This document shows positions 53,101 through 61,604 of a stretch of DNA of 64,000 bases, piece by piece (positions within the stretch are counted from its first letter, which is position 1; each line of letters begins with the position of its first letter). Under the pieces are notes generated by a model. The model was not told the origin of the DNA and did not search any database. It saw nothing but the letters and a program-made list of their open reading frames with translations. Location of the stretch: the NCBI RefSeq assembly GCF_008369295.1, contig NZ_VOBG01000005.1, positions 186,001 to 250,000 on the forward strand, read 5' to 3'. A program made the position numbers and the translations under genes. The stretch is from Pseudomonas sp. ANT_H4 (GTDB lineage: Bacteria > Pseudomonadota > Gammaproteobacteria > Pseudomonadales > Pseudomonadaceae).

Positions 53101-55048
53101 CCGCGAGCGTGACATCAACGTTCAGGAAGACAGCATCACCGTGGTCGGCGTCGGCGATATGGCCGGCGACGTGTTCGGTAACGGCCTGTTGATGTCTGAC
53201 AAGCTGCAACTGGTCGCGGCCTTCAACCACCTGCACATATTTATCGATCCAAACCCGACCCCGGCTAACAGTTTCGTTGAGCGTCAGCGCCTGTTCGACC
53301 TGCCGCGCTCGGCCTGGACCGACTACGACACCAGCATCATGTCCGAAGGCGGCGGTATCTTCTCGCGCAGCGCGAAAAGCATCGCTATCTCGGCGCAGAT
53401 GAAAGAACGCTTCGACATCAAGGCCGACAAGCTGACCCCGACCGAACTGCTGAACGCCTTGCTCAAGGCGCCGGTGGACCTGTTGTGGAACGGCGGCATC
53501 GGTACTTACGTCAAGGCCAGCACCGAAAGCCACGCTGACGTCGGCGACAAGGCCAACGATGCCCTGCGCGTCAACGGCAACGAGTTGCGCTGCAAGGTAG
53601 TGGGCGAGGGCGGTAACCTGGGCATGACCCAACTGGGTCGTGTGGAATTCGGCCTCAATGGCGGCGGTTCCAACACCGACTTCATCGACAACGCCGGTGG
53701 CGTGGATTGCTCCGACCACGAAGTAAACATCAAGATCCTGCTCAACGAAGTGGTGCAGGCTGGCGACATGACCGACAAGCAACGTAACCAGTTGCTGGCG
53801 AGCATGACCGACGAAGTCGGCAGCCTGGTGTTGGGCAACAACTACAAGCAGACCCAGGCCCTATCCCTGGCGGCGCGTCGAGCCTTCGACCGTATTGCCG
53901 AGTACAAGCGCCTGATGAGCGACCTAGAAGGCCGGGGCAAGCTGGACCGCGCCATTGAGTACCTGCCTTCGGAAGACCAGCTCATCGAGCGCGCTGCCGT
54001 CGGTAAGGGCCTGACCCGTCCGGAGCTGTCGGTGTTGATCTCCTACAGCAAGATCGACCTCAAGGAGGCACTGCTCAAATCCCAGGTGCCGGATGATGAC
54101 TACCTGACCCGTGACATGGAGACCGCGTTCCCGCCGACCCTGGTGGCCAAATTCTCCGAAGCCATGCGTCGCCATCGTCTCAAGCGCGAGATCGTCAGCA
54201 CCCAGATCGCCAACGACCTGGTCAACCACATGGGCATCACCTTCGTTCAAAGGCTCAAAGAGTCCACCGGCATGAGCCCGGCGAACGTGGCGGGCGCTTA
54301 TGTGATCGTGCGTGACATCTTCCATCTCCCGCACTGGTTCCGTCAGATTGAAGCCCTGGATCACCAGGTTTCCGCTGAAGTGCAACTGGCGCTGATGGAC
54401 GAGCTGATGCGCCTGGGCCGTCGTGCCACACGCTGGTTCCTGCGCAGCCGTCGCAACGAGCAGGATGCGGCTCGTGACGTCGCGCACTTCGGTCCGCACC
54501 TGGCGGCGTTGGGCCTCAAGCTCGACGAACTGCTGGAAGGCCCGACCCGCGAAGGCTGGCAGAACCGCTATCAGAAGTACGTCGAAGCCGGTGTGCCGGA
54601 GTTGTTGGCGCGCATGGTTGCAGGCACCACGCACCTGTACACCTTGCTGCCGATCATCGAAGCCGCTGACGTCACCGGCCAGAGCGCTGCAGATGTGGCC
54701 AAGGCCTACTTCGCCGTCGGCAGTGCCCTGGACTTGCCATGGTACCTGCAGCAGATCAGCGATCTGCCGGTGGGTAACAACTGGCAGGCGCAGGCCCGCG
54801 AAGCCTTCCGCGACGACGTGGACTGGCAGCAACGGGCGATCACCATCAAGGTTCTGCAAATGGCCGATGCGCCAGAAGACATGGAAGCCCGCGTGGCCCT
54901 GTGGCTTGAGCAGAACGCGAGCATGGTCGAGCGCTGGCGCGCGATGATGGTGGAGATTCGTGCTGCGGTTGGCACGGACTACGCCATGTACGCGGTGGCC
55001 AACCGTGAGTTGTTGGACCTGGCGTTGAGCGGTCAGTCGGTGCTGTAA
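50189..55048 (+). CDS. gdhB: NAD-specific glutamate dehydrogenase, large type
   Basis: This 1619-residue enzyme deaminates glutamate to 2-oxoglutarate with NAD, mainly in catabolism (arginine and glutamate use). The first 700 residues are regulatory with ACT-like folds. The catalytic domain follows, with the substrate Lys region PVGAKGGF near residue 848 and the NAD-binding fold near GVGDMAGDVFGNG at about 990. The C-terminal part is helical. Length matches the giant GDH of P. aeruginosa (PA3068). The ATG at 50189 follows GGAGTACCACAG. A terminator lies 24 nt after the stop. A 1207-codon open frame on the opposite strand is a shadow. Confidence 0.96.
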   Translation: MAFFTAASKADFQHQLQAALAQHISEQALPQVALFAEQFFGIISLDELTQRRMSDLAGCTLSAWRLLERFDHTQPQVRVYNPDYERHGWQSTHTAVEVLHHDLPFLVDSVRTELNRRGYSIHTLQTTVLSVRRGKKGELLEVLPKGTQGDDVLQESLMYLEIDRCANAAELSILSKELEQVLGEVRVAVADFEPMKDKVQELLAGIDSSAFAIEGEEKAEIKSFLEWLVGNHFTFLGYEEFVVRDEADGGHIEYDADSFLGLTKLLRSGLTADDLRIEDYAVNYLREPAVLSFAKAAHPSRVHRPAYPDYVSIRQINADGKVIKECRFMGLYTSSVYGESVRVIPYIRRKVAEIERRSGFQAKAHLGKELTQVVEVLPRDDLFQTPVDELFSTVMSIVQIQERNKIRVFLRKDPYGRFCYCLAYVPRDIYSTEVRQKIQQVLMDRLKASDCEFWTFFSESVLARVQLILRVDPKNRLDIDPLLLEKEVVQACRSWQDDYASLVVESFGEAHGTNVLTDFPKGFPAGYRERFAAHSAVVDMQHLLNLTEAKPLVMSFYQPLGHVTGQQELHCKLYHADTPLALSDVLPILENLGLRVLGEFPYRLRHANGREFWIHDFAFTAAEGLNLDIQQLNDTLQDAFVHIVNGDAENDAFNRLVLTAGLPWRDVALLRAYARYLKQIRLGFDLGYIASTLNNHTDIARELTRLFKTRFYLARKLTSDDLEDKQQRLEQAILAALDDVQVLNEDRILRRYLDLIKATLRTNFYQTDANGQNKSYFSFKFNPHAIPELPKPVPKFEIFVYSPRVEGVHLRFGNVARGGLRWSDREEDFRTEVLGLVKAQQVKNSVIVPVGAKGGFLPRRLPLGGGRDEIAAEGIACYRIFISGLLDITDNLKDGALVPPLNVVRHDDDDPYLVVAADKGTATFSDIANGIAIDYGFWLGDAFASGGSAGYDHKKMGITAKGAWVGVQRHFRERDINVQEDSITVVGVGDMAGDVFGNGLLMSDKLQLVAAFNHLHIFIDPNPTPANSFVERQRLFDLPRSAWTDYDTSIMSEGGGIFSRSAKSIAISAQMKERFDIKADKLTPTELLNALLKAPVDLLWNGGIGTYVKASTESHADVGDKANDALRVNGNELRCKVVGEGGNLGMTQLGRVEFGLNGGGSNTDFIDNAGGVDCSDHEVNIKILLNEVVQAGDMTDKQRNQLLASMTDEVGSLVLGNNYKQTQALSLAARRAFDRIAEYKRLMSDLEGRGKLDRAIEYLPSEDQLIERAAVGKGLTRPELSVLISYSKIDLKEALLKSQVPDDDYLTRDMETAFPPTLVAKFSEAMRRHRLKREIVSTQIANDLVNHMGITFVQRLKESTGMSPANVAGAYVIVRDIFHLPHWFRQIEALDHQVSAEVQLALMDELMRLGRRATRWFLRSRRNEQDAARDVAHFGPHLAALGLKLDELLEGPTREGWQNRYQKYVEAGVPELLARMVAGTTHLYTLLPIIEAADVTGQSAADVAKAYFAVGSALDLPWYLQQISDLPVGNNWQAQAREAFRDDVDWQQRAITIKVLQMADAPEDMEARVALWLEQNASMVERWRAMMVEIRAAVGTDYAMYAVANRELLDLALSGQSVL

Positions 55049-55071
55049 CAGGCTGATCGAGCGGTAAACAG

Positions 55072-55101
55072 AAAGCCCCGTATCTTGCGATACGGGGCTT
55101 T
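55072..55101 (+). terminator. Intrinsic terminator after gdhB
   Basis: AAAGCCCCGTATC and GATACGGGGCTTT form a perfect 13-bp stem around TTGC, followed by more T. It lies 24 nt after the gdhB stop. Confidence 0.9.
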
Positions 55102-55145
55102 TTGCATTGAGGGCCTAGTGTGAAATGCCAAGTGTAGTGACGGAT

Positions 55146-55817
55146 CTAGTGTAGTAACTTGGCTTTGAGGTGATCCAGGTGTTGGATCATAAGGCTGACT
55201 GCATTGCCCTCATCGCCACGCTCCACCGCCGCCACAATCCCTGCATGCTCCTGCCATGCACAATAGCTGCCCTTATATTGCGTAATAATCAACGAAGTCA
55301 ACGGCACCAGGCTGTTAAGAAACTGCGCCAACGGAGCATTCCCGGCAATGGCCGCCAGTTGCAGATGAAACTCCCCTGAGAGACGAATCGCCGACCCACG
55401 CTGGTTGCGATCGAGGCATTCGCGCGCCCTGGCAATCAGCTCCCGCAACTGTCGTACCTCGGCAGATTTGGCCCGAGCGCAGACTAACTGCACCACAGTC
55501 GCTTCCGTCAACCGCCGCGCTTCGAGAATCTGTCGTGTGTCCTGGGCATTCGGCGCCGCCACCTGGGCCCGATGGTTGGGCCGCAGGATGATTACTTGCT
55601 GCTGGGAGAGCCGTGCCAGCACCCGGCGAATGACGCTGCGGCTGACGCCAAAATCCTGCGCCAGGCTTTCTTCGGTGAAACGACTGGCCGGGACGATACG
55701 CTGTTCGAGAATGGCATCGAACAAGGCGGGGTATATGTCGTCCACCGACAGTTTAGGCTTGGCCATCAGGCGCAAGGGCGTGAACGGGAAAGGGGTATGT
55801 ACGGCGTGAGCGGTCAT
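55146..55817 (-). CDS. GntR-family (FCD domain) transcriptional regulator
   Basis: This 223-residue regulator has a winged helix-turn-helix (about 35-100: RFTEESLAQDFGVSRSVIRRVL) and an FCD ligand-binding domain with ARRLTEATVVQLV and the His-rich GEFHLQLA segment. It resembles the FadR/VanR branch that senses organic acids. The ATG at 55817 follows CGGAGACAGGCC. It overlaps the stop region of another GntR gene by a few bases less than 20, so both are transcribed together. Target and ligand are unknown. Confidence 0.85.
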   Translation of the reverse strand: MTAHAVHTPFPFTPLRLMAKPKLSVDDIYPALFDAILEQRIVPASRFTEESLAQDFGVSRSVIRRVLARLSQQQVIILRPNHRAQVAAPNAQDTRQILEARRLTEATVVQLVCARAKSAEVRQLRELIARARECLDRNQRGSAIRLSGEFHLQLAAIAGNAPLAQFLNSLVPLTSLIITQYKGSYCAWQEHAGIVAAVERGDEGNAVSLMIQHLDHLKAKLLH

Positions 55818-55834
55818 GGCCTGTCTCCGAAATA

Positions 55835-56539
55835 TCAACTGCCCAGATGATCGTCCGGGATATTCAAGTGAATGCCCATGCGCAAGCCTTCCTGGAGGAT
55901 ATGCCGGCGCATTTCGGCGCTGGCCAGGGCGCTGTTCTTGTTACGGATGGCGCGCACCACAGCGTCGTTTTCCTGCAAGCGTTCCGCCAGGTGCTCGGGG
56001 GAGTTGCGCAGTACCTGAGCGCTTTGCTTGAGAGCGTTACTGGTTTGCTGCACCACGTTCTGGAAGATCGGGTTGGAGGTCAGGGCGAACAGTTCTTCGT
56101 GGAAGGCGATGTAGGCGTTCATCCCGGCTTCGCTGTCGTTGGCGTCCAGGGCTTCGCGCATGTCCATCAGGGTCAGGCGCAGTTGCCCGACTTCCTTGCT
56201 GCTGATGGTTTGGGCCACCAGACCGACGATAAACGGCTCAAGGGTGTAGCGCAGTTGCAGGATGTCTTCGAGGCTGGCGTCGGCCACGGCGTTGTCCTGG
56301 GCCTGAGGTTCGCTCAAGGTGGCTTCCAGCACCACCACACCTTTGCCTGGCATGGAGCGTACCAGGCCGAGGGTTTCTAGGACGATGACGGCTTCGCGCA
56401 GGCTTGGGCGGCTGATGCCCAGCTGTTCGGCCAGTTCGCGCTGGCCCGGCAGCATTTCTCCGCGCCGCCACTGACCCCGCGCCAGGGCGGCGCGCAGTTT
56501 TTCTACCACTGAATTGACGACGGTTGATGGGGTGATCAC
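55835..56539 (-). CDS. FadR-type GntR transcriptional regulator
   Basis: This 234-residue regulator has the winged helix-turn-helix LPGQRELAEQLGISRPSLREA near residues 30-50 and an FCD domain with LRYTLEPFIVGLVA and AFHEELFALTSN (metal-binding His). It begins with a GTG at 56539 preceded by AAAGGAGCCATAC. It lies directly downstream of dctA on the same strand, with a REP hairpin between. An FadR-type half-site TGGTCTTACCG lies upstream of dctA, so dctA may be its target. Confidence 0.87.
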   Translation of the reverse strand: MITPSTVVNSVVEKLRAALARGQWRRGEMLPGQRELAEQLGISRPSLREAVIVLETLGLVRSMPGKGVVVLEATLSEPQAQDNAVADASLEDILQLRYTLEPFIVGLVAQTISSKEVGQLRLTLMDMREALDANDSEAGMNAYIAFHEELFALTSNPIFQNVVQQTSNALKQSAQVLRNSPEHLAERLQENDAVVRAIRNKNSALASAEMRRHILQEGLRMGIHLNIPDDHLGS

Positions 56540-56594
56540 GTATGGCTCCTTTTAACTATGTACAGTCAATCTTCTGTGGTGAACGGTGCTTATC

Positions 56595-56622
56595 GTGGCG
56601 AGCGGGCTTGCCCGCTCGCCAC
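56595..56622. repeat. Single REP hairpin between dctA and the FadR-type regulator
   Basis: GTGGCGAGCGGGCTTGCCC and the matching CGCTCGCCAC form a near-perfect hairpin. It lies 21 nt past the dctA stop and may shape the ratio of dctA to regulator mRNA. Confidence 0.75.
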
Positions 56623-56642
56623 AGGAGGTATTTTGGGGACCG

Positions 56643-57953
56643 TCAGAACTCTTGGTGGGCGGGCAGTACCGGCTTTTTCGCCTGGAACGCATACCCTTGT
56701 TGCCCGTCCAGTACCTTGTTGGCACGCTGGATATCGATGTCTTTTTCCCAGCGCGCAATGGCCACGGTGGCGACGCAGTTTCCGATTAGGTTAGTCAACG
56801 CTCGGCCAATCCCCATGAACCAGTCCACCGCCAATACCAGCACCAGGCCCACCACCGGAATCGCCGGGATCGCGGTGAGGGTGGCCGCCAGAATCACCAG
56901 CGCCGAACCAGGAATCCCGTGGGCGCCCTTGGAGGTGATCAGAGACACCAGCAAAATCGTCATCAGGTCGGTCATCGACAGCGGCGTGCCGGTGGCGTTG
57001 GCGATAAACACGATGGCTAGGGTCAGGTAGATCGAGAAACCGTCGAGGTTGAACGAGTAACCCGTCGGAATCACCAGGCCCACCGTGGAACTGCCAATGC
57101 CCAAGTGCTCCAGTTTACGCATGATCTGTGGCAACACCGCATCGGAGGAGGCGGTGCCCATGACGATCAGTAGCTCTTCACGCAGGTACTTGAGAAACGG
57201 CAGCATACGCAGGCCTGACAGGCGCATCACCAGGCCGAGGATCAGCGTGACGAACACGGTGCAGGTCAGGTAGAACAGGCCCACCAGGCTGCCCAGGTGT
57301 TGCAGGGAGTCCAGGCCGTAGGTGCTGGTGGTAAAGGCGATGGCACCGAACACGCCGATGGGCGCCAGGCGCACGATCATACCCATGATGCGGAATATCA
57401 CGTGACTCAGTTCATTGATCAGCCGCGAGATGCCGGAAGCGGCTTCACCCACCAGGTTCAAGGCGCTGCCGAACAGTACGGAGAACAACAGCACTTGCAG
57501 CACGTTGTTGTCGGCGAAGGCGCCAATCACCGAGTTGGGAATCAGCTCCATCAGGAACTGGCTGGTACCCTTGATGTGCTGGCCACGGTCGGCCAGTTCA
57601 TTGAGGCCGGCGGAAGACAGCTGATCCAGATGGATATTGGCGCCGCTGCCGATCCCGGTGCTGAACGCCAGGACCAGGCCGATCACCAGGGCGATGGTGG
57701 TCAGCACTTCAAAGTAGATCACCGATTTGAGGCCGATGCGCCCGACTTTCTTCAAGTCGCCGGCACCGGAAATACCGCTGACCACCACGCAGAACACGAT
57801 CAGGCCAATCAGCATTTTGATCAGCTTGATAAAGCCGTCACCCAGGGGTTTGAGTTGCGAGGAGAATTCGGGAAGGGCCAGGCCGCAGACGATGCCAAGG
57901 ATCAGGCCAATCACGACTTGCAGGAAAATCGAACGCGAGCACCATCTGAGCAT
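56643..57953 (-). CDS. dctA: C4-dicarboxylate/proton symporter (DctA family)
   Basis: This 436-residue inner-membrane carrier has about eight membrane helices. It contains the glutamate/dicarboxylate symporter hallmarks: ELLIVMGTASSDAVLPQI (serine-rich hairpin), GYSFNLDGFSIYLTLA (the NLDG substrate site) and LVSLITSKGAHGIPGSA. It imports succinate, fumarate, malate or a related acid. Whether it is the main dctA or a paralogue is not clear: a classical dctB-dctD pair is not nearby; instead two GntR regulators follow. A hairpin and a FadR-type palindrome lie just upstream. Confidence 0.88.
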   Translation of the reverse strand: MLRWCSRSIFLQVVIGLILGIVCGLALPEFSSQLKPLGDGFIKLIKMLIGLIVFCVVVSGISGAGDLKKVGRIGLKSVIYFEVLTTIALVIGLVLAFSTGIGSGANIHLDQLSSAGLNELADRGQHIKGTSQFLMELIPNSVIGAFADNNVLQVLLFSVLFGSALNLVGEAASGISRLINELSHVIFRIMGMIVRLAPIGVFGAIAFTTSTYGLDSLQHLGSLVGLFYLTCTVFVTLILGLVMRLSGLRMLPFLKYLREELLIVMGTASSDAVLPQIMRKLEHLGIGSSTVGLVIPTGYSFNLDGFSIYLTLAIVFIANATGTPLSMTDLMTILLVSLITSKGAHGIPGSALVILAATLTAIPAIPVVGLVLVLAVDWFMGIGRALTNLIGNCVATVAIARWEKDIDIQRANKVLDGQQGYAFQAKKPVLPAHQEF

Positions 57954-57973
57954 GGGAAGGATCTCTATTCGGT

Positions 57974-57992
57974 GCCCTGGTGGGTCCAGGGC
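57974..57992 (-). promoter_or_regulatory. Hairpin in the dctA leader
   Basis: GCCCTGG and CCAGGGC pair perfectly around TGGGT. It lies about 20 bp before the dctA start, so it would sit next to the ribosome-binding region in the mRNA and may restrict translation. Confidence 0.4.
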
Positions 57993-58002
57993 TTAATTGT
58001 TG

Positions 58003-58018
58003 TGGTCTTACCGGTAAG
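58003..58018. promoter_or_regulatory. FadR-type operator candidate upstream of dctA
   Basis: TGGTCTTACCG matches the TGGT-N3-ACCA layout used by FadR-type GntR proteins at all but the last base, and CTTACCGGTAAG beside it is a perfect 12-bp palindrome. They lie about 50-65 bp before the dctA start, where a repressor would act. Confidence 0.45.
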
Positions 58019-58184
58019 TCCAGATTAGGCGCAGTCTACACAGAGGGTTTTTTAAATCGCAAGCAAATTATCGAAAATTGAGAGCTCCGGTATGACCAGT
58101 TGGTTCGCAAGGGTGGTTCTTGAGCGGTTGGCGAGCTGGAAATCTTTTCGCTTATCATCCGCCGTCTGGCAAGCAAGGTGACCT

Positions 58185-58814
58185 ATGGACAACCCGGGAC
58201 TGACAACGGACGAAACGGGGCTGACCCGCTGTACATGGCGCACGGCGGCTCCTGAATACCCGCATTACCATGACCACGAGTGGGGGGTGCCGGTTGCCGA
58301 TGATCGTGCGTTGTACGAGAAGATCTGCCTGGAAGGGTTCCAGGCGGGCATGGCGTGGATCACGATCCTGCGCAAGCGCGAGCACTTTCGGCGGGCGTTC
58401 GAGGGTTTTGATTATCAAAGGGTGGCGCGGTACACCGAAGAGGATATCGAGCGACTGATGGCTGATCCGGGCATCGTGCGCAACCGCGCCAAAATCGTCT
58501 CGACCATCAACAATGCCCGGCGTGCCTGTGAATTGGTGGATGAAACCGGGTCACTGGCGAGCTGGTTATGGTCATTCGAACCCGGCGCCGATGAGCGTCC
58601 GGAGACGGTCGACCTGGCGTACTGGACAGCCAATCCGACATCGGCTGCGTCCCTGCGTTTGTCCAAGGCCTTGAAGAAACGCGGTTGGACCTTTGTGGGG
58701 CCGACCACGATGTATGCCTTCATGCAGGCGATGGGCATGGTCAATGATCATCTGGAAGGGTGCCTCTGCCGGCAGCAGATCGAAGAGCGTCGCCGACAGT
58801 TCGAGCGCCCTTAA
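58185..58814 (+). CDS. tag: DNA-3-methyladenine glycosylase I
   Basis: This 209-residue enzyme removes 3-methyladenine from alkylated DNA. The zinc-binding set of the Tag family is present: Cys16 and the early His (RCTWRTAAP, HYHDHEWG), then the late NDHLEGCLC. ISWITILRKRE-like MAWITILRKREHFRRAF is the conserved core. The ATG at 58185 follows AAGGTGACC. Its TAA stop shares bases with the TAA of the convergent cupin gene (58811-58814, TTAA). Confidence 0.93.
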   Translation: MDNPGLTTDETGLTRCTWRTAAPEYPHYHDHEWGVPVADDRALYEKICLEGFQAGMAWITILRKREHFRRAFEGFDYQRVARYTEEDIERLMADPGIVRNRAKIVSTINNARRACELVDETGSLASWLWSFEPGADERPETVDLAYWTANPTSAASLRLSKALKKRGWTFVGPTTMYAFMQAMGMVNDHLEGCLCRQQIEERRRQFERP

Positions 58815-59212
58815 TGCGCCAGGGGCGTGAGCACCTCGGCCTTGTCATCCATCACCATCACCACCAGTAATTTGGCTGGCTTGGTCTGGCTGGCATTGCT
58901 GGACTCAAAGTGTCGGGAGCCTGCCGGTTCGTAGAACGACTGGCCAACGGTGTAGGTAATAGCCTTCTCATCGTTGACCCGTGAGGTGATTTCGCCTTCC
59001 AGCACGTAGGCCACGGCGGTGCCGGTGTGGCTATGGGGTACGGTGGCTTCGCCAGGTTTGTAGTCCACGGTGAGCATGATGGTTTTTTTGCCGGGGACGT
59101 TGGTCAAGGCATGCTCTTGCAGGACGTTGATTGTCTCTTTGTTGTACACCGGTTCGTGGGCGAAGGCGCCCAGGGATACGAGCAGTAGGGCGGTGCCGAG
59201 GAGTGCTTTCAT
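58811..59212 (-). CDS. Exported cupin-domain protein
   Basis: This 133-residue protein has a signal peptide (LLGTALLLVSLGAFA, cleavage near AHE) and a single cupin fold: PHSHTGTAVAYVLEG supplies two His and the later Glu, and GSRH a third His, so it binds a metal. Its C-terminus ends with LLVVMVMDDKAEVL. Role in the periplasm is unknown. It is convergent with tag and shares stop bases. Confidence 0.82.
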   Translation of the reverse strand: MKALLGTALLLVSLGAFAHEPVYNKETINVLQEHALTNVPGKKTIMLTVDYKPGEATVPHSHTGTAVAYVLEGEITSRVNDEKAITYTVGQSFYEPAGSRHFESSNASQTKPAKLLVVMVMDDKAEVLTPLAH

Positions 59213-59297
59213 GACGATCCTTTCAGGTTGTTCTGGGCCCGAGTCACACTAAGCCCCATGGCGCGCCTGACCAATAGCCAATCCGGCACAAAATCCC

Positions 59298-60731
59298 TTA
59301 GCCAATCTTCTGCAGAATATCGCGCACCTTGTCCAGGGACGGGTCGATGTCCAGGGTTTCAATGGCCCCGAAACCCAGGATCAAACCGCTGCGCACCGGC
59401 GCTTCATGAAAAAACACATCCAATGGATACAGTCCCACTTCCACCTTTCGCGCCAATTCGATCAGCAGCGCAATGTTCACCGGCATTTTGCACAGCGCCG
59501 CTAGGTGGAAGCCGGCCACCGTGGGCACGGCTTCAAACCACGGTGACAGGTCGCCGGCCAGGCGGTTGAGAATGCGCTCCCGGCGCCCGGCATACACCGT
59601 ATGGCAGCGGCGAATGTGTTTGAGCAGGTAGCCTTCGCTGATGAACTTGGCCAGGGCCCATTGCGGCAGGGTCGAGGTGTGCTGGTCGGTCAGTTGCTTG
59701 GCCTTGAGCACCGCGCGGTGGATCGCTGGCGGCAGCACCGCATAGCCCAGGCGCAGCTCGGGCAGCAGGGTTTTCGAGAAGGTGCCGACATAGGTCACAA
59801 CGCCTCGGGTGTCCATGCTTTGCAGGGAGTCGGTGGGGCGGCCTTCGTAGCGGAACTCGCTGTCGTAGTCGTCTTCGATGACGATTGCACCCAGCTTGAA
59901 GGCCCGCGCCAGCAGCGCTTCACGACGCGGCATGCTCATGGGCATGCCGAGGGGGAACTGGTGGGAGGGCGTCACGTAGATAAGCCGTGTGCCGTCAGGA
60001 ATCAACTCGACCTGGATGCCGTGCTCGTCCACCGGCACGCCCACCACGGTCGCGCCCATGGCATCGAACAGTAGTCGCGCCGGGGTATAGCCGGGGTTTT
60101 CCATGGCGACGATGGTCCCCGGTTCCAGTACCACGCGGGCGATCAGGTCCAGGGCCTGTTGGGCGCCGTTGGTGACCACAATGTCGTCGTCCCGGCATTT
60201 GACCCCACGGGAAAAGGCGATGTGCCCGGCAATCGCGCTGCGCAAGGCGGGCAAACCTTCGGGCTGGCTGTAGAAACCGCTGTTCTGGGCGATACGGCGC
60301 AGGGCGTCCTGGGTGCAGCGTCGCCATTCATCCTGGGGAAACTGGCTGCGGGTGGTGGCGCCGCCGATGAATTCGCAGCGCAAGGTACCGTCCCGGGTCG
60401 GGTGGTGCATGGGCGAAGGCAGTGCCTGCCATTTGGCCAGGTTGGCGGCGCAGGCCAGGTCGGCCGCGCCTTGCACGTGCTCGGAACGAGTCGCCCAGGC
60501 ATTGACAAAGGTGCCTCGTCCGACCTTGCCGACCAGAAGGCCTTCGTAGGTGAGCAAGGCGTAAGTATCGGATACGGTCTTGCGCGACACGCCCAATTGC
60601 TCGGCCAGCAGACGGCTGGGAGGCAGTTGGGCGCCGGCCGCCAGTTGTCCCGACTCAATGGCCGTGCGCAGTTGCTGGTAAAGCTGTTCGGCCAGGTCCT
60701 TGCGGCCCTTGATAATAACGTGCAGTTCCAT
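59298..60731 (-). CDS. MocR/PdxR-type regulator (GntR HTH fused to aminotransferase)
   Basis: This 477-residue protein has a GntR winged helix-turn-helix at about residues 20-75 (QLPPSRLLAEQLGVSRKTVS) and then a PLP aminotransferase-like domain (about 115-475) with IVIEDDYDSEFRY and the PLP-binding Lys in GTFSKTLLPELRLGY near 317. Such proteins sense PLP or an amino compound and control nearby genes. Its target may be PLP or amino-acid genes outside the window. The Lys and Asp of the PLP site are both kept. Confidence 0.9.
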   Translation of the reverse strand: MELHVIIKGRKDLAEQLYQQLRTAIESGQLAAGAQLPPSRLLAEQLGVSRKTVSDTYALLTYEGLLVGKVGRGTFVNAWATRSEHVQGAADLACAANLAKWQALPSPMHHPTRDGTLRCEFIGGATTRSQFPQDEWRRCTQDALRRIAQNSGFYSQPEGLPALRSAIAGHIAFSRGVKCRDDDIVVTNGAQQALDLIARVVLEPGTIVAMENPGYTPARLLFDAMGATVVGVPVDEHGIQVELIPDGTRLIYVTPSHQFPLGMPMSMPRREALLARAFKLGAIVIEDDYDSEFRYEGRPTDSLQSMDTRGVVTYVGTFSKTLLPELRLGYAVLPPAIHRAVLKAKQLTDQHTSTLPQWALAKFISEGYLLKHIRRCHTVYAGRRERILNRLAGDLSPWFEAVPTVAGFHLAALCKMPVNIALLIELARKVEVGLYPLDVFFHEAPVRSGLILGFGAIETLDIDPSLDKVRDILQKIG

Positions 60732-60804
60732 GTTTCATCCTGAGGCGGGCAACACCTGCAAGATTACCGCAAGCCGCCGCTGTAGGCGCGGGCCACTCGC
60801 CGAG

Positions 60805-61572
60805 TCAGGACAGGAAACCACCATCCACATTCAGCGATACCCCGGTGGTGTAGCTCGACGCATCACTGGCCAGGTACAACACCGCACCGGCCATTTCGCT
60901 CGGCGCCGCGACACGCTTGAGCGGAATCTGTTGCAGGGCCACTTTCAGGATCGAATCGTTTTGCACCAGTGCCGAGGCAAACTTGGTGTCGGTCAGCCCC
61001 GGCAACAAGGCGTTGCAGCGAATACCGAACTGCGCGCACTCCTTGGCGAAGACCTTGGTCATGTTGATCACCGCGGCTTTGGTCACCGAGTAGATGCCCT
61101 GGAAATTCCCTGGGGAAATACCGTTGATCGACGCCACGTTGATGATGCTGCCGCCGCCGTTCTCGCGCATCAGCTTGCCGGCTTCCACCGACATGAAAAA
61201 GTAGCCACGAATGTTCACGTCGACGGTTTTCTGGAACGCGCCCAGGTCGGTGTCTAGCACGTTGCAGAACTGCGGGTTGGTGGCCGCGTTATTGACCAGG
61301 ATGTCCAGGCGCCCGAACTGCTCGCGAATGTTGGCGAAGACCTGGGTGATCTGCTCCATCTCGCCAATATGGCAGGCAATGGCTGTAGCCTTGCCGCCTG
61401 CTTCGATGATTGCGTCGGCCACGTGCTGGCAGCCTTCGAGCTTGCGGCTGGAAACAATGACGTGGGCGCCTTGCTGGGCCAGCAGCTTGGCGATGGCCTC
61501 ACCGATACCTCGGCTGGCGCCGGAGACGAAAGCGATCTTGCCGTCGAGGTCGAACAATTGGGTCTTGGACAT
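60805..61572 (-). CDS. Short-chain dehydrogenase/reductase (SDR)
   Basis: This 255-residue NAD(P)-dependent enzyme has the classical SDR motifs: GASRGIGEAI (cofactor), NNAAT, and the catalytic Ser with YSVTKAA (Tyr, Lys). The C-terminus TTGVSLNVDGGFLS is the usual 'vdGG' end. The ATG at 61572 follows AAGGAACAACC. The frame continues upstream in another gene's region without coding meaning. It lies 32 bp after a phosphotransferase-family gene on the same strand, so the two form an operon, a pair seen near acyl-CoA metabolism genes. Confidence 0.9.
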   Translation of the reverse strand: MSKTQLFDLDGKIAFVSGASRGIGEAIAKLLAQQGAHVIVSSRKLEGCQHVADAIIEAGGKATAIACHIGEMEQITQVFANIREQFGRLDILVNNAATNPQFCNVLDTDLGAFQKTVDVNIRGYFFMSVEAGKLMRENGGGSIINVASINGISPGNFQGIYSVTKAAVINMTKVFAKECAQFGIRCNALLPGLTDTKFASALVQNDSILKVALQQIPLKRVAAPSEMAGAVLYLASDASSYTTGVSLNVDGGFLS

Positions 61573-61604
61573 GGTTGTTCCTTGTGGGGTCAGAGCTCGG
61601 ACTA

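Noticed and set aside
50159..53782. Open frame of 1207 codons on the minus strand
   Set aside because: It lies wholly opposite gdhB, has no start signal or recognisable domain, and arises from the codon bias of the GC-rich gene on the other strand.
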